This document shows, piece after piece, positions 16,921 to 25,371 of a stretch of 64,000 bases of DNA. A program made the translations under genes and the position numbers. Numbering within the stretch: the first letter of the stretch is position 1; each line of letters begins with the position of its first letter. Below the pieces are notes generated by a model that did not search any database, was not told where the DNA came from, and was given only the letters and a program-made list of their open reading frames with translations. This DNA comes from JAHJQZ01 sp963667595 (GTDB lineage Bacteria; Pseudomonadota; Alphaproteobacteria; Rhizobiales; Devosiaceae), in contig CAXXWD010000001.1 of assembly GCA_963667595.2 (NCBI GenBank), positions 248,001-312,000 on the forward strand, given 5' to 3'.

Positions 16921-18418
16921 AGACCCGCTCCTCCAGCTCGGGAACCGTAACCGAATTGGGGTCGTATTCGGCCACGAGCCGGCCATCCGCCATATGCAGG
17001 ATGCGGTCGGCGTGGAACATGACTTCGGTGATCTCGTCCGAGATCAGAAGAATGGCGAGACCGCTTCCGGCCAGCTCCTGGACGATACGGAAAATGCCGG
17101 CACGCGCGCCGATATCGACGCCGACCGTCGGACTGTCGAGAATGAGCAGCTTGGGTTCGGTGGCGAGCCATTTGGCAAGAACCACCTTCTGCTGATTGCC
17201 GCCCGACAGGGTGGAAATCGGATCGTCCTGCCCGCCGATCTTGACGCCAAGCTCGTCGATCCATTTCGCGACGAGGGCATCCTTCTTGCGCATCGAGATG
17301 AGCGGGAAACCAAACAGCAGCTTGTCGAGCACGGAAATGACGGTGTTGTCGGCGATGGATTGCTTTTGTAAGAGGCCGAGCGACAGCCGGTCCTCCGAGA
17401 CATAGGCCAGCCCCGATCGGATGGCCTCGCGGATCGAACGGGGATGGAAGGGCGCGCCACCAAGCATCATCTTGCCGGCCGTGGCGGGCCGCATGCCCAT
17501 CATGACATGGGCGAGTTCGGTGCGTCCGGCGCCGATCAGACCGGTAAGCCCGACAACTTCGCCCGCCTTGATGGCAAACGAGACGTCCTCGAATTCGCCG
17601 GTTCGGCTCAGACCCTTTGCTGAAAAGACTGTGCGTTCGGTGTTGTCCTTATGGGCGCGGATCTTTTGTTCGATCACCTGTCCGGTCATCAGTTCGCCAA
17701 GCCGGGCCTGGGTCATGCCTTCGGCATCGAACCGCCCGACGAATTTGCCATCGCGCAACACGGTGACGCGCGAGGCGATCTCGATCACCTCGGCCAGCCG
17801 GTGACTGACAAAGACCACCGCGACGTCGTCTGCCGACAGCTTTTTCACAATGTCGAGCAGATGGTCGGTTTCCGATTTCGATAGCGATGCCGTCGGCTCG
17901 TCCATGAAGATAAGACGCGCCTCGTTCATCAGGGCGCGGGCGATGGCGACGACCTGACGCTGGGCGATCGGCAGGTCTTCGAGCTTGACGTCGAGATCGA
18001 TGGTGACGCCGAGCCGGTCGAGCACTGCCCTGGCGCGCGCGTCGATCTTGCGTTTATTGACGGCGTGCGGCCTGAGACCCACCATGTCGTCAAAGGCGAT
18101 GTTGTCCCTGACGCTCATATGCGGAAACAGGGCGAGATCCTGCCAGATTACTGAAACGCCCTTGGCGCGTGCCTGCGTCGGAGAAATGGATTTCAGCTTT
18201 TCGCCGAACAGTTCGATCAGTTCGGCTTTTTCCGGCTGGTAGACGCCGGTGACGATCTTGATGAGGGTTGATTTCCCGCACCCGTTTTCACCGGCCAGAC
18301 AATGCACTTCGCCGACCTTGACCTCAAAGTCGATAGCGTCGAGCGCGTTGAGACCGCCGAACGATTTCGAAACGCCCTTGAGGCGAAGGGCAAAGCGTTC
18401 TTGTTGTTTTTCAGTCAT
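16913..18418 (-). CDS. Sugar ABC importer ATPase, double NBD (RbsA/MglA type)
   Basis: Start ATG 18418 (MTEKQQERFALRLKG) is preferred over an upstream ATG. The 501-residue protein has two nucleotide-binding domains. The first carries canonical Walker A GENGCGKS (43-50) and LIFMDEPTASLS. The second has the degenerate P-loop GLIGAGRTE usual for this family and signature LSGGNQQK. It powers the paired RbsC-type permeases. A GC-rich hairpin separates it from the binding-protein gene. Confidence 0.9.
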   Translation of the reverse strand: MTEKQQERFALRLKGVSKSFGGLNALDAIDFEVKVGEVHCLAGENGCGKSTLIKIVTGVYQPEKAELIELFGEKLKSISPTQARAKGVSVIWQDLALFPHMSVRDNIAFDDMVGLRPHAVNKRKIDARARAVLDRLGVTIDLDVKLEDLPIAQRQVVAIARALMNEARLIFMDEPTASLSKSETDHLLDIVKKLSADDVAVVFVSHRLAEVIEIASRVTVLRDGKFVGRFDAEGMTQARLGELMTGQVIEQKIRAHKDNTERTVFSAKGLSRTGEFEDVSFAIKAGEVVGLTGLIGAGRTELAHVMMGMRPATAGKMMLGGAPFHPRSIREAIRSGLAYVSEDRLSLGLLQKQSIADNTVISVLDKLLFGFPLISMRKKDALVAKWIDELGVKIGGQDDPISTLSGGNQQKVVLAKWLATEPKLLILDSPTVGVDIGARAGIFRIVQELAGSGLAILLISDEITEVMFHADRILHMADGRLVAEYDPNSVTVPELEERVYA

Positions 18419-18441
18419 CTCGGACCCCGAACCGCGCCGCA

Positions 18442-18461
18442 CGGGCCGGCGAACCGGCCCG
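18442..18461 (-). terminator. Intercistronic hairpin between binding protein and ATPase
   Basis: Perfect 8-bp stem CGGGCCGG/CCGGCCCG with a CGAA tetraloop in the 66-bp gap of the fucose operon. It is a candidate attenuator or mRNA-stabilising element lowering ATPase and permease expression relative to the binding protein. Confidence 0.5.
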
Positions 18462-18484
18462 CGCCAACGCTCTTGAAGAAGAAA

Positions 18485-19474
18485 CTAGAGGCCCTTGGCC
18501 GCCAGTTCGTCGATGGTGTCCTTGTTGAGGGGCAGCAGGGTATCGGCGATAATGTCGTGCCCTTCGAAGTCCGGGTGCACCACGCCGAGACCGGGGATAT
18601 CCATGCCGTCGGTCACTTCGGTGCCTTCGGCCAGCATCTTGCCGAGGGTCACGAAGACTTCACCCGCCAGCGAAGGATCCCACATGAAGCCGCCCGTGAT
18701 GGCGCCCTCATGCACGAGCTTGGCGCCCTGGCCCGCCGAGAAGATGCCGACAACCGAGACGTCGCCGACTAACCGGCGTTCCTCGACGGCACGTGCGGCA
18801 CCGATCGGACCCTGGCTGCCATAGGCGAGGAATCCCTTGAGATCGGCATTGGCCGAAAGCAGGTCCAGCGCGGTGGAGCGGGACAGATCAACATCTTCGC
18901 CAACGCCGTAGCGGTCGCCGAGCTGGGTCATATCCGGATAGTTCTCCGCCAGCCAGGCCAGCGAGGCGTCGGCCCAGGCATTGTGCAGCGGCACGGTCAG
19001 CGAGCCGACATAGACCGCGAACTTGCCTTCGCCGCCCATGGTTTCGGCCATCAGCTTGGCATGGGCCTCACCGATACCCTTGGTCGACACCAGTTCGAAG
19101 TCCCAGTCGGCATTCTGGATGCCGGGGCCTTCGTGGGCGATGACCTTGATGCCGGCTTCGCGGGCTTTCTGGAGCACCGGTTCGACGGCGGCCTCGTCAT
19201 TGGGCACGATGCCGATGACATCCACGCCCTTGGCAATCAGATCCTCGATGGCCTGAACCTGAAGAGCCGGATCGGCCGAAACCGGACCGATCATTTCCGC
19301 CTTGACGCCGAGTTCGGCAGCCTTGCGGGCAATGCCTTCTTCCATGGCGTTGAACCACGGAATGCCGCCGATCTTGACGACCACGCCGATGGTGGTCTCG
19401 GCGCTGGCGAACGAGACAAGGCTCATGGCGAGTGCCAAGCCTGTGGTAATGGCTACGAGATGCTTGTTCATCAA
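18485..19474 (-). CDS. Sugar ABC importer substrate-binding protein (RhaS/LsrB-like)
   Basis: This 329-residue protein has a signal peptide (cleavage after about residue 25, SFASA) and a type-I periplasmic-binding fold. Motifs are IGGIPWFNAMEEGIARKAAE, the hinge segment VDVIGIVPNDEAAVEPVLQK and FLAYGSQGPIGAARAVEE. It resembles receptors for rhamnose, AI-2 and other deoxy sugars. Placement directly after fucK and near fucA makes L-fucose the likely ligand. Confidence 0.85.
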   Translation of the reverse strand: MMNKHLVAITTGLALAMSLVSFASAETTIGVVVKIGGIPWFNAMEEGIARKAAELGVKAEMIGPVSADPALQVQAIEDLIAKGVDVIGIVPNDEAAVEPVLQKAREAGIKVIAHEGPGIQNADWDFELVSTKGIGEAHAKLMAETMGGEGKFAVYVGSLTVPLHNAWADASLAWLAENYPDMTQLGDRYGVGEDVDLSRSTALDLLSANADLKGFLAYGSQGPIGAARAVEERRLVGDVSVVGIFSAGQGAKLVHEGAITGGFMWDPSLAGEVFVTLGKMLAEGTEVTDGMDIPGLGVVHPDFEGHDIIADTLLPLNKDTIDELAAKGL

Positions 19475-19825
19475 TTCCTCCCGGGCGTTCTATGCGCCCA
19501 TCCTTGTGTGATTTTGTTCACGCGGCCCTATGACAAACCGAAGGCATTCTGAACGCCTTCTGCTCGCTCGGGCGACCGCGCAGACCCGTGTCGAAGTTAA
19601 GAACATGGCAGGCGACGAATTCGGCGTTCTGGGTTCCCACTCCTGCCGCCTCCGGCTGCGTCAACCATGCTGGAACAGCTGAAACCTGCGGATCGACAAA
19701 CTGGCTCGTATGTCTTCATGTCCGAAGGTTTTCCGCCTGTTCCCCTTCCGATTCATGCCATTGTGTTCCTTTCCCGTTGCAGTGTTTCTGAGTAGGCGGC
19801 CCTACCGCCCTACCGGCGCAACCGG
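19475..19825. other. Intergenic region between binding-protein gene and fucK
   Basis: This 351-bp gap within the minus-strand fucose gene set is long for an operon, so a separate promoter for the transporter is likely here. A CRP-like half-match TGTGA-N6-TCACG lies at 19507-19522. No coding sequence or strong hairpin was recognised. Confidence 0.4.
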
Positions 19826-21229
19826 TCACGATTCCGGTTCGATCACCCGATAGCTGAGGTTGAAGCTGTCGCGTGCCTGTTCGGCCGCATCGAACATGCC
19901 GGCGCCCTGCATGGCGAACATCGCCGCGCCGAGCACCGTGGTTTCCGGCTCTTCAAGCGTGCGAACCGGAATGCCCAGGGCGTTGGCCTTGAGCTGCGTC
20001 CAGAAGGTATTGCGGGCGCCACCGCCGACGAGCGTCAACTCCGTTGCGGTGAAGCTTCCCGATTTTTCGAGGATGCGCATGCCGTCCTTCAGCCGTCGCG
20101 ACAACCCTTCGAGCGCCGCGCGGAACAGGGTTCCGCGATCGGCATTGAGCGAGACGCCGGTAAGGACGCCGGCGCCGACCAACAGGTCGGGATCGAAGGT
20201 CACGCCGCGGCAATCGGCAGGCGCGGCCTTGGCCTCCCGGATCATGGTTTCGTATTTTTCCGCGCCGCTGAGTTCGCCGAACATGGTACGGGCCACCCAT
20301 TCGACCACCGCGGACGCCACATACTGGAAGCCCGGATTGTAATGCCCCTTCAGCACGTCCCATTCGCAGGTGAAGGCATCGTTGAAATCCGCGACCTCGG
20401 GCAGAGTGACGCTGTCGCAACGCGCCATGAGAATTTCCCAGGTTCCCGAGGACAGGACCGGACGTTCCGGGGCGGCGCCGGCGCCGAATACCGCGAACTG
20501 GGTGTCGTGCCCGGCCGAGATTACCGGAATACCCTCCGGCAGGCCCAGCACCTCAGAAGCCTCCGCCTGCAAGGGGCCGATCACCTCTCCCGGGAAAACA
20601 AGTTCCGGGAAGAGCGACCGGTCCACATGCAGGGAGGAAAGAATCTCCTCGGAAAACTGCTGGGTCTTGATGTCGGCCATCTGCGAGGTGCCGACCATGG
20701 TGGCGTCGCTGGTCAGCCGGCCTGTCAACCGATAGGTCAGCAGGGAACTGGCGAAAACGAAGTGCGACGCGGTCTCGATAAGGTCGGGTCGGTTTTCGCG
20801 ATACCAGATGAATTTGTTGAGCGTGTTGAACGAGAAATGCCCGACACCGGAAATGGCGACCGCCCGGTCCGGATCGATGAAGCGCGCCATGTGTTTTTGC
20901 GCATCGATGGTGCGGGTGCATTTCCAGGAAATGACCGGAAACATCATCTTGCCATCGGCATCCAGGAACGTGCCATCGGCACCGAACGTCGTGACCGTTA
21001 TCGCCCGAACCCGCGCGGTGTCGATTTCGGCCGCCACCTTGCGGGCACACCGGCCGAGCTTTTCGTAGATCAGATCGAACGACCAGTAGTGCCAGTCGTC
21101 GTGATCCGGATCCGGAACCGTACTGTTCTTGTCAACGGCACGCGCAACGATCCTGCCGCTCCGGTTGACGGCCACGGCGCGGAGATTGGTACTTCCACAA
21201 TCGAGGACGATGACAAGATCTTCTGACAT
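19826..21229 (-). CDS. fucK: L-fuculokinase (FGGY family)
   Basis: Start ATG 21229 is set by a good ribosome-binding site (AGGTGA) and the normal N-terminus MSEDLVIVLDCGSTNLRAVA. The 467-residue enzyme matches the E. coli FucK pattern closely as recalled: ITVTTFGADG, ISWKCTRT, ISGVGHFSFNTLNK, GIPVISAGHDTQFAVFGAGA and LSSGTWEILM. The C-terminal ATPase region has LVGGGARNTFWTQLKANALG. It phosphorylates L-fuculose to L-fuculose-1-phosphate, the substrate of the FucA aldolase encoded divergently. No isomerase gene lies nearby. Confidence 0.9.
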   Translation of the reverse strand: MSEDLVIVLDCGSTNLRAVAVNRSGRIVARAVDKNSTVPDPDHDDWHYWSFDLIYEKLGRCARKVAAEIDTARVRAITVTTFGADGTFLDADGKMMFPVISWKCTRTIDAQKHMARFIDPDRAVAISGVGHFSFNTLNKFIWYRENRPDLIETASHFVFASSLLTYRLTGRLTSDATMVGTSQMADIKTQQFSEEILSSLHVDRSLFPELVFPGEVIGPLQAEASEVLGLPEGIPVISAGHDTQFAVFGAGAAPERPVLSSGTWEILMARCDSVTLPEVADFNDAFTCEWDVLKGHYNPGFQYVASAVVEWVARTMFGELSGAEKYETMIREAKAAPADCRGVTFDPDLLVGAGVLTGVSLNADRGTLFRAALEGLSRRLKDGMRILEKSGSFTATELTLVGGGARNTFWTQLKANALGIPVRTLEEPETTVLGAAMFAMQGAGMFDAAEQARDSFNLSYRVIEPES

Positions 21230-21355
21230 GGGATCACCTGGAGAACGGGAGGGTTGCGGACAGGAGGGGTGAACGGCCTGCGGGAGCGCCCGCAGCCCGA
21301 AGGCAGCAGGCCGGGGCGCCGGCATCGTTTGATCTGGGCAGGCGCGCATTTCGCG

Positions 21356-22090
21356 TCATGCGCCCGTCCCCCGGTGAACGTCACCGACAACGCTTTTTTC
21401 CGTGATCATGCAGTGGATGCGCTCTATGGAATTGACCAGAGAGAAAGCGGTGCGATTGAACTTGCTCGTGTCGCACAGCAACACATTGCTCCGGGAGTTG
21501 CGGATCATCGCCTTCTTGACGCCGGCATTGAGCTCGTTGTTGTCCCAGGCGCCGACCCCCTCCTGAAAGGCACCACAGGAGTGAAAGCAGATATCGGCGT
21601 GGAATTCCGAAACGTTATTGACGGCGATGACGCCGAGAAAGGCGCCGTATTTTTCGAAATACTCGCCGCCGACAGCGATCACCTTGATCTTCTGCTTCTG
21701 AACCATATCGAAGACGATACGGACCGAGTTGGTGATGATAGTCAGCTCGATATTGGGCAGCGACTGGGCGAGGTACCAACAGCTCGAACTTTGATCGAGC
21801 ATGAGCACGTCGCCTTCGCGGATCATCGAGATCGCCTGGTCGGCCATGATCTGCTTGGCGGCAGCGTTCTCGGCCTGCCGCGATCCGAATGACGGCATGC
21901 CCGCGTCGCTGTCGATAAGCGACTCCGCGCCGCCATGGGTGCGGCGAAGATAGCCGCCCTCTTCGAGAACCCTGAGGTCGCGCCGGATCGTTTCAACAGC
22001 CACGTCGAACTGCTCGGCAAGATCGGCAACCGACACCGTGCCGAGATGGTCGACCCGATTAACGATATCCTTCATGCGCCCAGCGAGCAT
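21356..22090 (-). CDS. DeoR-family transcriptional regulator of the fucose locus
   Basis: Start ATG 22090 follows a strong GGAGGAGGAA site; an ATG nine codons upstream would overlap that site. The 244-residue protein has the DeoR HTH (GTVSVADLAEQFDVAVETIR, then RDLRVLEEGG). A DeoR C-terminal sugar-phosphate sensor domain follows, with MADQAISMIREGDVLMLDQS and TKFNRTAFSLV. It lies between fucK and divergent fucA. It probably represses both directions and senses a phosphorylated intermediate such as fuculose-1-phosphate. Confidence 0.88.
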   Translation of the reverse strand: MLAGRMKDIVNRVDHLGTVSVADLAEQFDVAVETIRRDLRVLEEGGYLRRTHGGAESLIDSDAGMPSFGSRQAENAAAKQIMADQAISMIREGDVLMLDQSSSCWYLAQSLPNIELTIITNSVRIVFDMVQKQKIKVIAVGGEYFEKYGAFLGVIAVNNVSEFHADICFHSCGAFQEGVGAWDNNELNAGVKKAMIRNSRSNVLLCDTSKFNRTAFSLVNSIERIHCMITEKSVVGDVHRGTGA

Positions 22091-22129
22091 CACCGTTCCT
22101 CCTCCTCCGCTCAACATAAACGGTCACAA

Positions 22130-22335
22130 ACGGGCATAATTGACATATGTCAAATCACGACCGTTTTCAAACGATTCTATGCAACGCTTGCCGGAAATTC
22201 CCGAAAAACGTCGATTTTTGTGGATTTTTCACATGTTATGGCCTGCCTTATCGACCGATCTTGCGCGACTTGCGCGGGCATCAGGAATCTTGCTCAGTCT
22301 CAGGTGGCATGCTAAAGTGGGCACATACGGGCATA
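22130..22335. promoter_or_regulatory. Candidate DeoR operators: repeated ACGGGCATA and palindrome
   Basis: ACGGGCATA occurs at 22130-22138, near the deoR start, and again at 22327-22335, near the fucA start. Between them is the perfect 14-bp palindrome TTGACATATGTCAA at 22140-22153. DeoR proteins often bind spaced direct repeats, so these are the best operator candidates in the divergent region. Confidence 0.45.
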
Positions 22336-22404
22336 CGAGGGATATGCGGCATAAGGCTGCCGATCCTTATCGACCGCCGAAACAAAACTATAGGACAGAC
22401 AAAA

Positions 22405-23054
22405 TGAGCGAGAATGCCGCACTGCGCGAAAGCGTTGTCCAAGCGGGCATCGACATGAATGCACATGGTTTGAACCAGGGCACTTCCGGCAATATCAGCG
22501 TGAGGCAGGATGGCGGCATGCTCATCACGCCGTCCGGCGTTCCCTACAACGAGATAACCCCCGATCAGCTCGTTTTCGTCAGCAACGATGGTAAATATGC
22601 CGAGGATGCCGTGCCCTCGAGCGAATGGCGTTTCCATCTGGCCTGCTATCGGGCTCGTCCCGACGCCAATGCGGTCGTACACAATCACGCCATGTATTCG
22701 GCCATCGTCTCGATAATGAACAAGCCCATTCCGGCCATCCACTACATGGTGGCGACCGCCGGCGGCACCGACATCCCGGTGGTCGAATACGCCACATACG
22801 GCACCAAGGAGCTTTCGGACTATGTCGAGGCGGGCCTCAAGAACCGCAAGGCGATCCTTTTGCGCCATCACGGCATGATCGCCACGGGCCCGACCATCGC
22901 GTCCGCCATGTGGCTGGCCGTCGAGGTGGAAACGCTCGCCAAAATGTATGTGAATCTTCTGCAGATTACGGATAATCCAACTGTTATATCCGACGCCAAG
23001 ATGCAGGAGGTTCTTGAAAAGATCGGCAATTACGGTCTCCGCGAGACCCGGTAA
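22405..23054 (+). CDS. fucA: L-fuculose-1-phosphate aldolase (class II)
   Basis: Start ATG 22405 gives the usual N-terminus, although the frame is open further upstream. The 216-residue protein keeps the class II aldolase features: GLNQGTSGNISVR, Glu74 in PSSEWRFH, zinc ligands His93 and His95 in VVHNHA, and the third His in LLRHHGMIA (155-156). It closely follows E. coli FucA along its length. It cleaves L-fuculose-1-phosphate to dihydroxyacetone phosphate and L-lactaldehyde. It is transcribed divergently from deoR-fucK-importer. Confidence 0.92.
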
Positions 23055-23069
23055 TCACCGGATAATAAC

Positions 23070-23124
23070 AGCCGGTAACAGGGCGAACACAGCGGCTTGT
23101 TCGATGTATTCGTCCTGTTACCGG
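23070..23124. terminator. Nested inverted repeat between convergent fucA and ribokinase genes
   Basis: Perfect 12-bp arms GCCGGTAACAGG (23070-23081) and CCTGTTACCGGC (23113-23124) enclose a second stem CGAACA/TGTTCG (23083-23088, 23097-23102). It starts 15 bp after the fucA stop. A bidirectional terminator is most likely; a small structured RNA is possible. Confidence 0.6.
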
Positions 23125-23277
23125 CCTCAAATCCTTGCGCGGACAGCGATCAAGCGTGCACCGCAATGAACCATTGCCGATCGGTTCTCGCGAGTAAAGA
23201 CGCCTGTTCGAAACTCAAACCACGATGCCCGCAGGCACTTTAAAAAAAAGCAGGATCGACTGATCCAAGCCGTGAAA

Positions 23278-24213
23278 TCAGCACCTCGGTCGGAGGTCTG
23301 CCGGTTTGAGCGCGGCTTGCACCGAAGCCAGGGAGGGAATGCCCGTCTGGGCGCCGCGTTTGGTGCAACTCAGCGCCGCGGCAACGCAGGCGGTTCGTGC
23401 AGCGGCGGTGACATCGATACCGCGCGCGAGACCAGCCGCGAGAACGCCGCAAAACGTGTCGCCGGCGCCAACGGTATCGACAGCGTCCACGACTATGCTC
23501 GGGACTGATACGATTTCATCTCCGCGGGCAATGAAAGCGCCTTGCCGGCCGAGCGTGACGATGATCGTCTGGCGGTTTTTGTTTGCCAGCAACTGCGCGG
23601 TTCGTTCGCGCTGGCCGGAAAGTCCTTCCGATCGGACAAGCAGGTCGAACTCGGTCTCGTTGCAGACGACAAAGTCGGCCAGTGCAGCCAGCTCGGGCAC
23701 GTCCTCAGTGTAAGGCGCGGTGTTGAAAATGCTGCGAATGCCTGCCTTGCGCGCGGCCTTCATCGCAGCGCGGTTGACCGAAGGCGGAACTTCCATCTGC
23801 ATCAGGACGATGTCGCGCGCCTGCAAGGCATCAACGACGGCAACTGCGTCGGCTGCATCTACCCGTCCATTGGCGCCGGCAACGACGATGATGGTGTTCT
23901 CGCCACCACGGTCGACGGCGATCTGGGCAATGCCTGTCGAACCGTCCAGGCTGCGCACGCCATTCAGGTCGACGCCGGCCCGACGCAGAAGATCGGTGGC
24001 GATCGCGGCGTAGCCATCGCTGCCGACCGCTCCGAACATCATAGACCGCGCACCGCCACGCGCGGCGGCCAATGCCTGGTTTGCCCCCTTGCCGCCGGGG
24101 ACCGTCTCGAAGTCCTCGCCTGCCACTGTCTCGCCGGGGCGAGGCAGCCGAATGGTGCGAGTGACCAGATCGACATTGAGCGAGCCGATAATCGCGACGC
24201 AACCGTCAGCCAT
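23278..24213 (-). CDS. rbsK: Ribokinase (PfkB family)
   Basis: This 311-residue kinase has PfkB signature 1 around GGKGANQALAAARGG (40-54) and signature 2 DTVGAGDTFCG (246-256) with catalytic Asp252. The N-terminal IIGSLNVDLV segment with Asp15 is the ribose-binding pattern of RbsK. It converts ribose to ribose-5-phosphate. It is the last gene of the operon containing an ADP-ribosylglycohydrolase-like enzyme, which suggests that ribose is released intracellularly by that enzyme. Another PfkB substrate cannot be excluded. Confidence 0.85.
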   Translation of the reverse strand: MADGCVAIIGSLNVDLVTRTIRLPRPGETVAGEDFETVPGGKGANQALAAARGGARSMMFGAVGSDGYAAIATDLLRRAGVDLNGVRSLDGSTGIAQIAVDRGGENTIIVVAGANGRVDAADAVAVVDALQARDIVLMQMEVPPSVNRAAMKAARKAGIRSIFNTAPYTEDVPELAALADFVVCNETEFDLLVRSEGLSGQRERTAQLLANKNRQTIIVTLGRQGAFIARGDEIVSVPSIVVDAVDTVGAGDTFCGVLAAGLARGIDVTAAARTACVAAALSCTKRGAQTGIPSLASVQAALKPADLRPRC

Positions 24214-24230
24214 TACGTGCTTTCCACCTG

Positions 24231-25283
24231 TCAGATCCGCTGGCCGTTATCCGCATCGAAAAAGTGCGTCGGCCCTCTGCTGAGGTCGATCCCGATGGTT
24301 TTGCCTTCCTCGATGGCAATGCGTTCGCGGAAGACACACGACACCTCGACGCCGCCAAGCTCGATCTGGGCGAAGATTTCTGATCCCGTCGGCTCGACCA
24401 CCTTCACCAGGGCCTCGATGCCATTCGGTTCGACAACGATATTTTCGGGACGCTTACCGATCTGAACGCGCCGTCCCTCGGACAACCCCTTGGGCAGCGT
24501 CACGCCGCTCTGCATGCCGTTATCGAGCATCAGGGCGCCATTCTTGACCACGGCGTTCAAGAGATTCATCGAGGGCGAGCCGATGAACTGGGCCACGAAG
24601 CTGTTGGCCGGGGTGTCGTAGAGCTCAAGTGGCGTGCCGGTCTGTTCGATACGTCCGCCCTGCAGGACCACGATCTTGTCGGCCATGGTCATCGCCTCGA
24701 TCTGGTCATGGGTGACGTAGACGATGGTCGTCTCGAGCCGCCGGTGCAAAGCCTTGATTTCGGCACGCATGGCGACACGCAGTTTGGCATCGAGATTGGA
24801 GAGCGGTTCGTCGAATAAAAAGACCTTGGGATCGCGCACGATGGATCGTCCCATGGCAACGCGTTGGCGTTGGCCGCCGGACAATTGCCGCGGGTAGCGA
24901 TCGAGAAGCTCGGTCAGGCCAAGGATCTCGGCAGCTTCGGCGACTTTTTTCTGTTTTTCCTGCTTCGACGCCTTGGCCAGAGTCAGCGAGAACGCCATGT
25001 TCTCCGCCACCGTCATGTGCGGGTAGAGCGCATAGTTCTGGAACACCATGGAGATGTCGCGCTGCTTGGGCGGCAAGTCGTTGACCACCTTGCCGTCGAT
25101 CGAGATGGTGCCGTCAGTGATGTCCTCCAGGCCGGCGATCATCCTCAAAAGAGTGGATTTGCCGCAGCCGGAGGGACCGACGAGGACGACAAACTCGCCG
25201 TCTTCGATGTCGATCGAGACGTCCTTCATGATGGTAAGGCGACTGAAATCCTTCCTTACCCCTTTCAGTGAAACCGGGGCCAT
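24231..25283 (-). CDS. CUT1 sugar ABC importer ATPase (UgpC/MsmK type)
   Basis: Start ATG 25283 (MAPVSLKGVRKDFSRL) is preferred over an upstream ATG. The 350-residue ATPase has Walker A GPSGCGKST (36-44), Q-loop MVFQNYALYPH, signature LSGGQRQR, Walker B FLFDEPLSNLD and a C-terminal TOBE-type region with RPENI. It serves the MalF/MalG-type permeases encoded upstream. Because two other CUT1 importers in this window lack an ATPase gene, it could also be shared with them, as MsmK-type ATPases are. Confidence 0.9.
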   Translation of the reverse strand: MAPVSLKGVRKDFSRLTIMKDVSIDIEDGEFVVLVGPSGCGKSTLLRMIAGLEDITDGTISIDGKVVNDLPPKQRDISMVFQNYALYPHMTVAENMAFSLTLAKASKQEKQKKVAEAAEILGLTELLDRYPRQLSGGQRQRVAMGRSIVRDPKVFLFDEPLSNLDAKLRVAMRAEIKALHRRLETTIVYVTHDQIEAMTMADKIVVLQGGRIEQTGTPLELYDTPANSFVAQFIGSPSMNLLNAVVKNGALMLDNGMQSGVTLPKGLSEGRRVQIGKRPENIVVEPNGIEALVKVVEPTGSEIFAQIELGGVEVSCVFRERIAIEEGKTIGIDLSRGPTHFFDADNGQRI

Positions 25284-25371
25284 TATGCCCTCCTCCAGAT
25301 AGGCTTCATTCCTTCGAAATGACGTGCACCGCAGTCCGGCCAAGACTGGACTTGAACAGCCCTACGCCATC

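Noticed and set aside
19507..19522. CRP-like site TGTGA-N6-TCACG
   Set aside because: Single imperfect match; catabolite control by CRP is not typical of Hyphomicrobiales, and no second site supports it.
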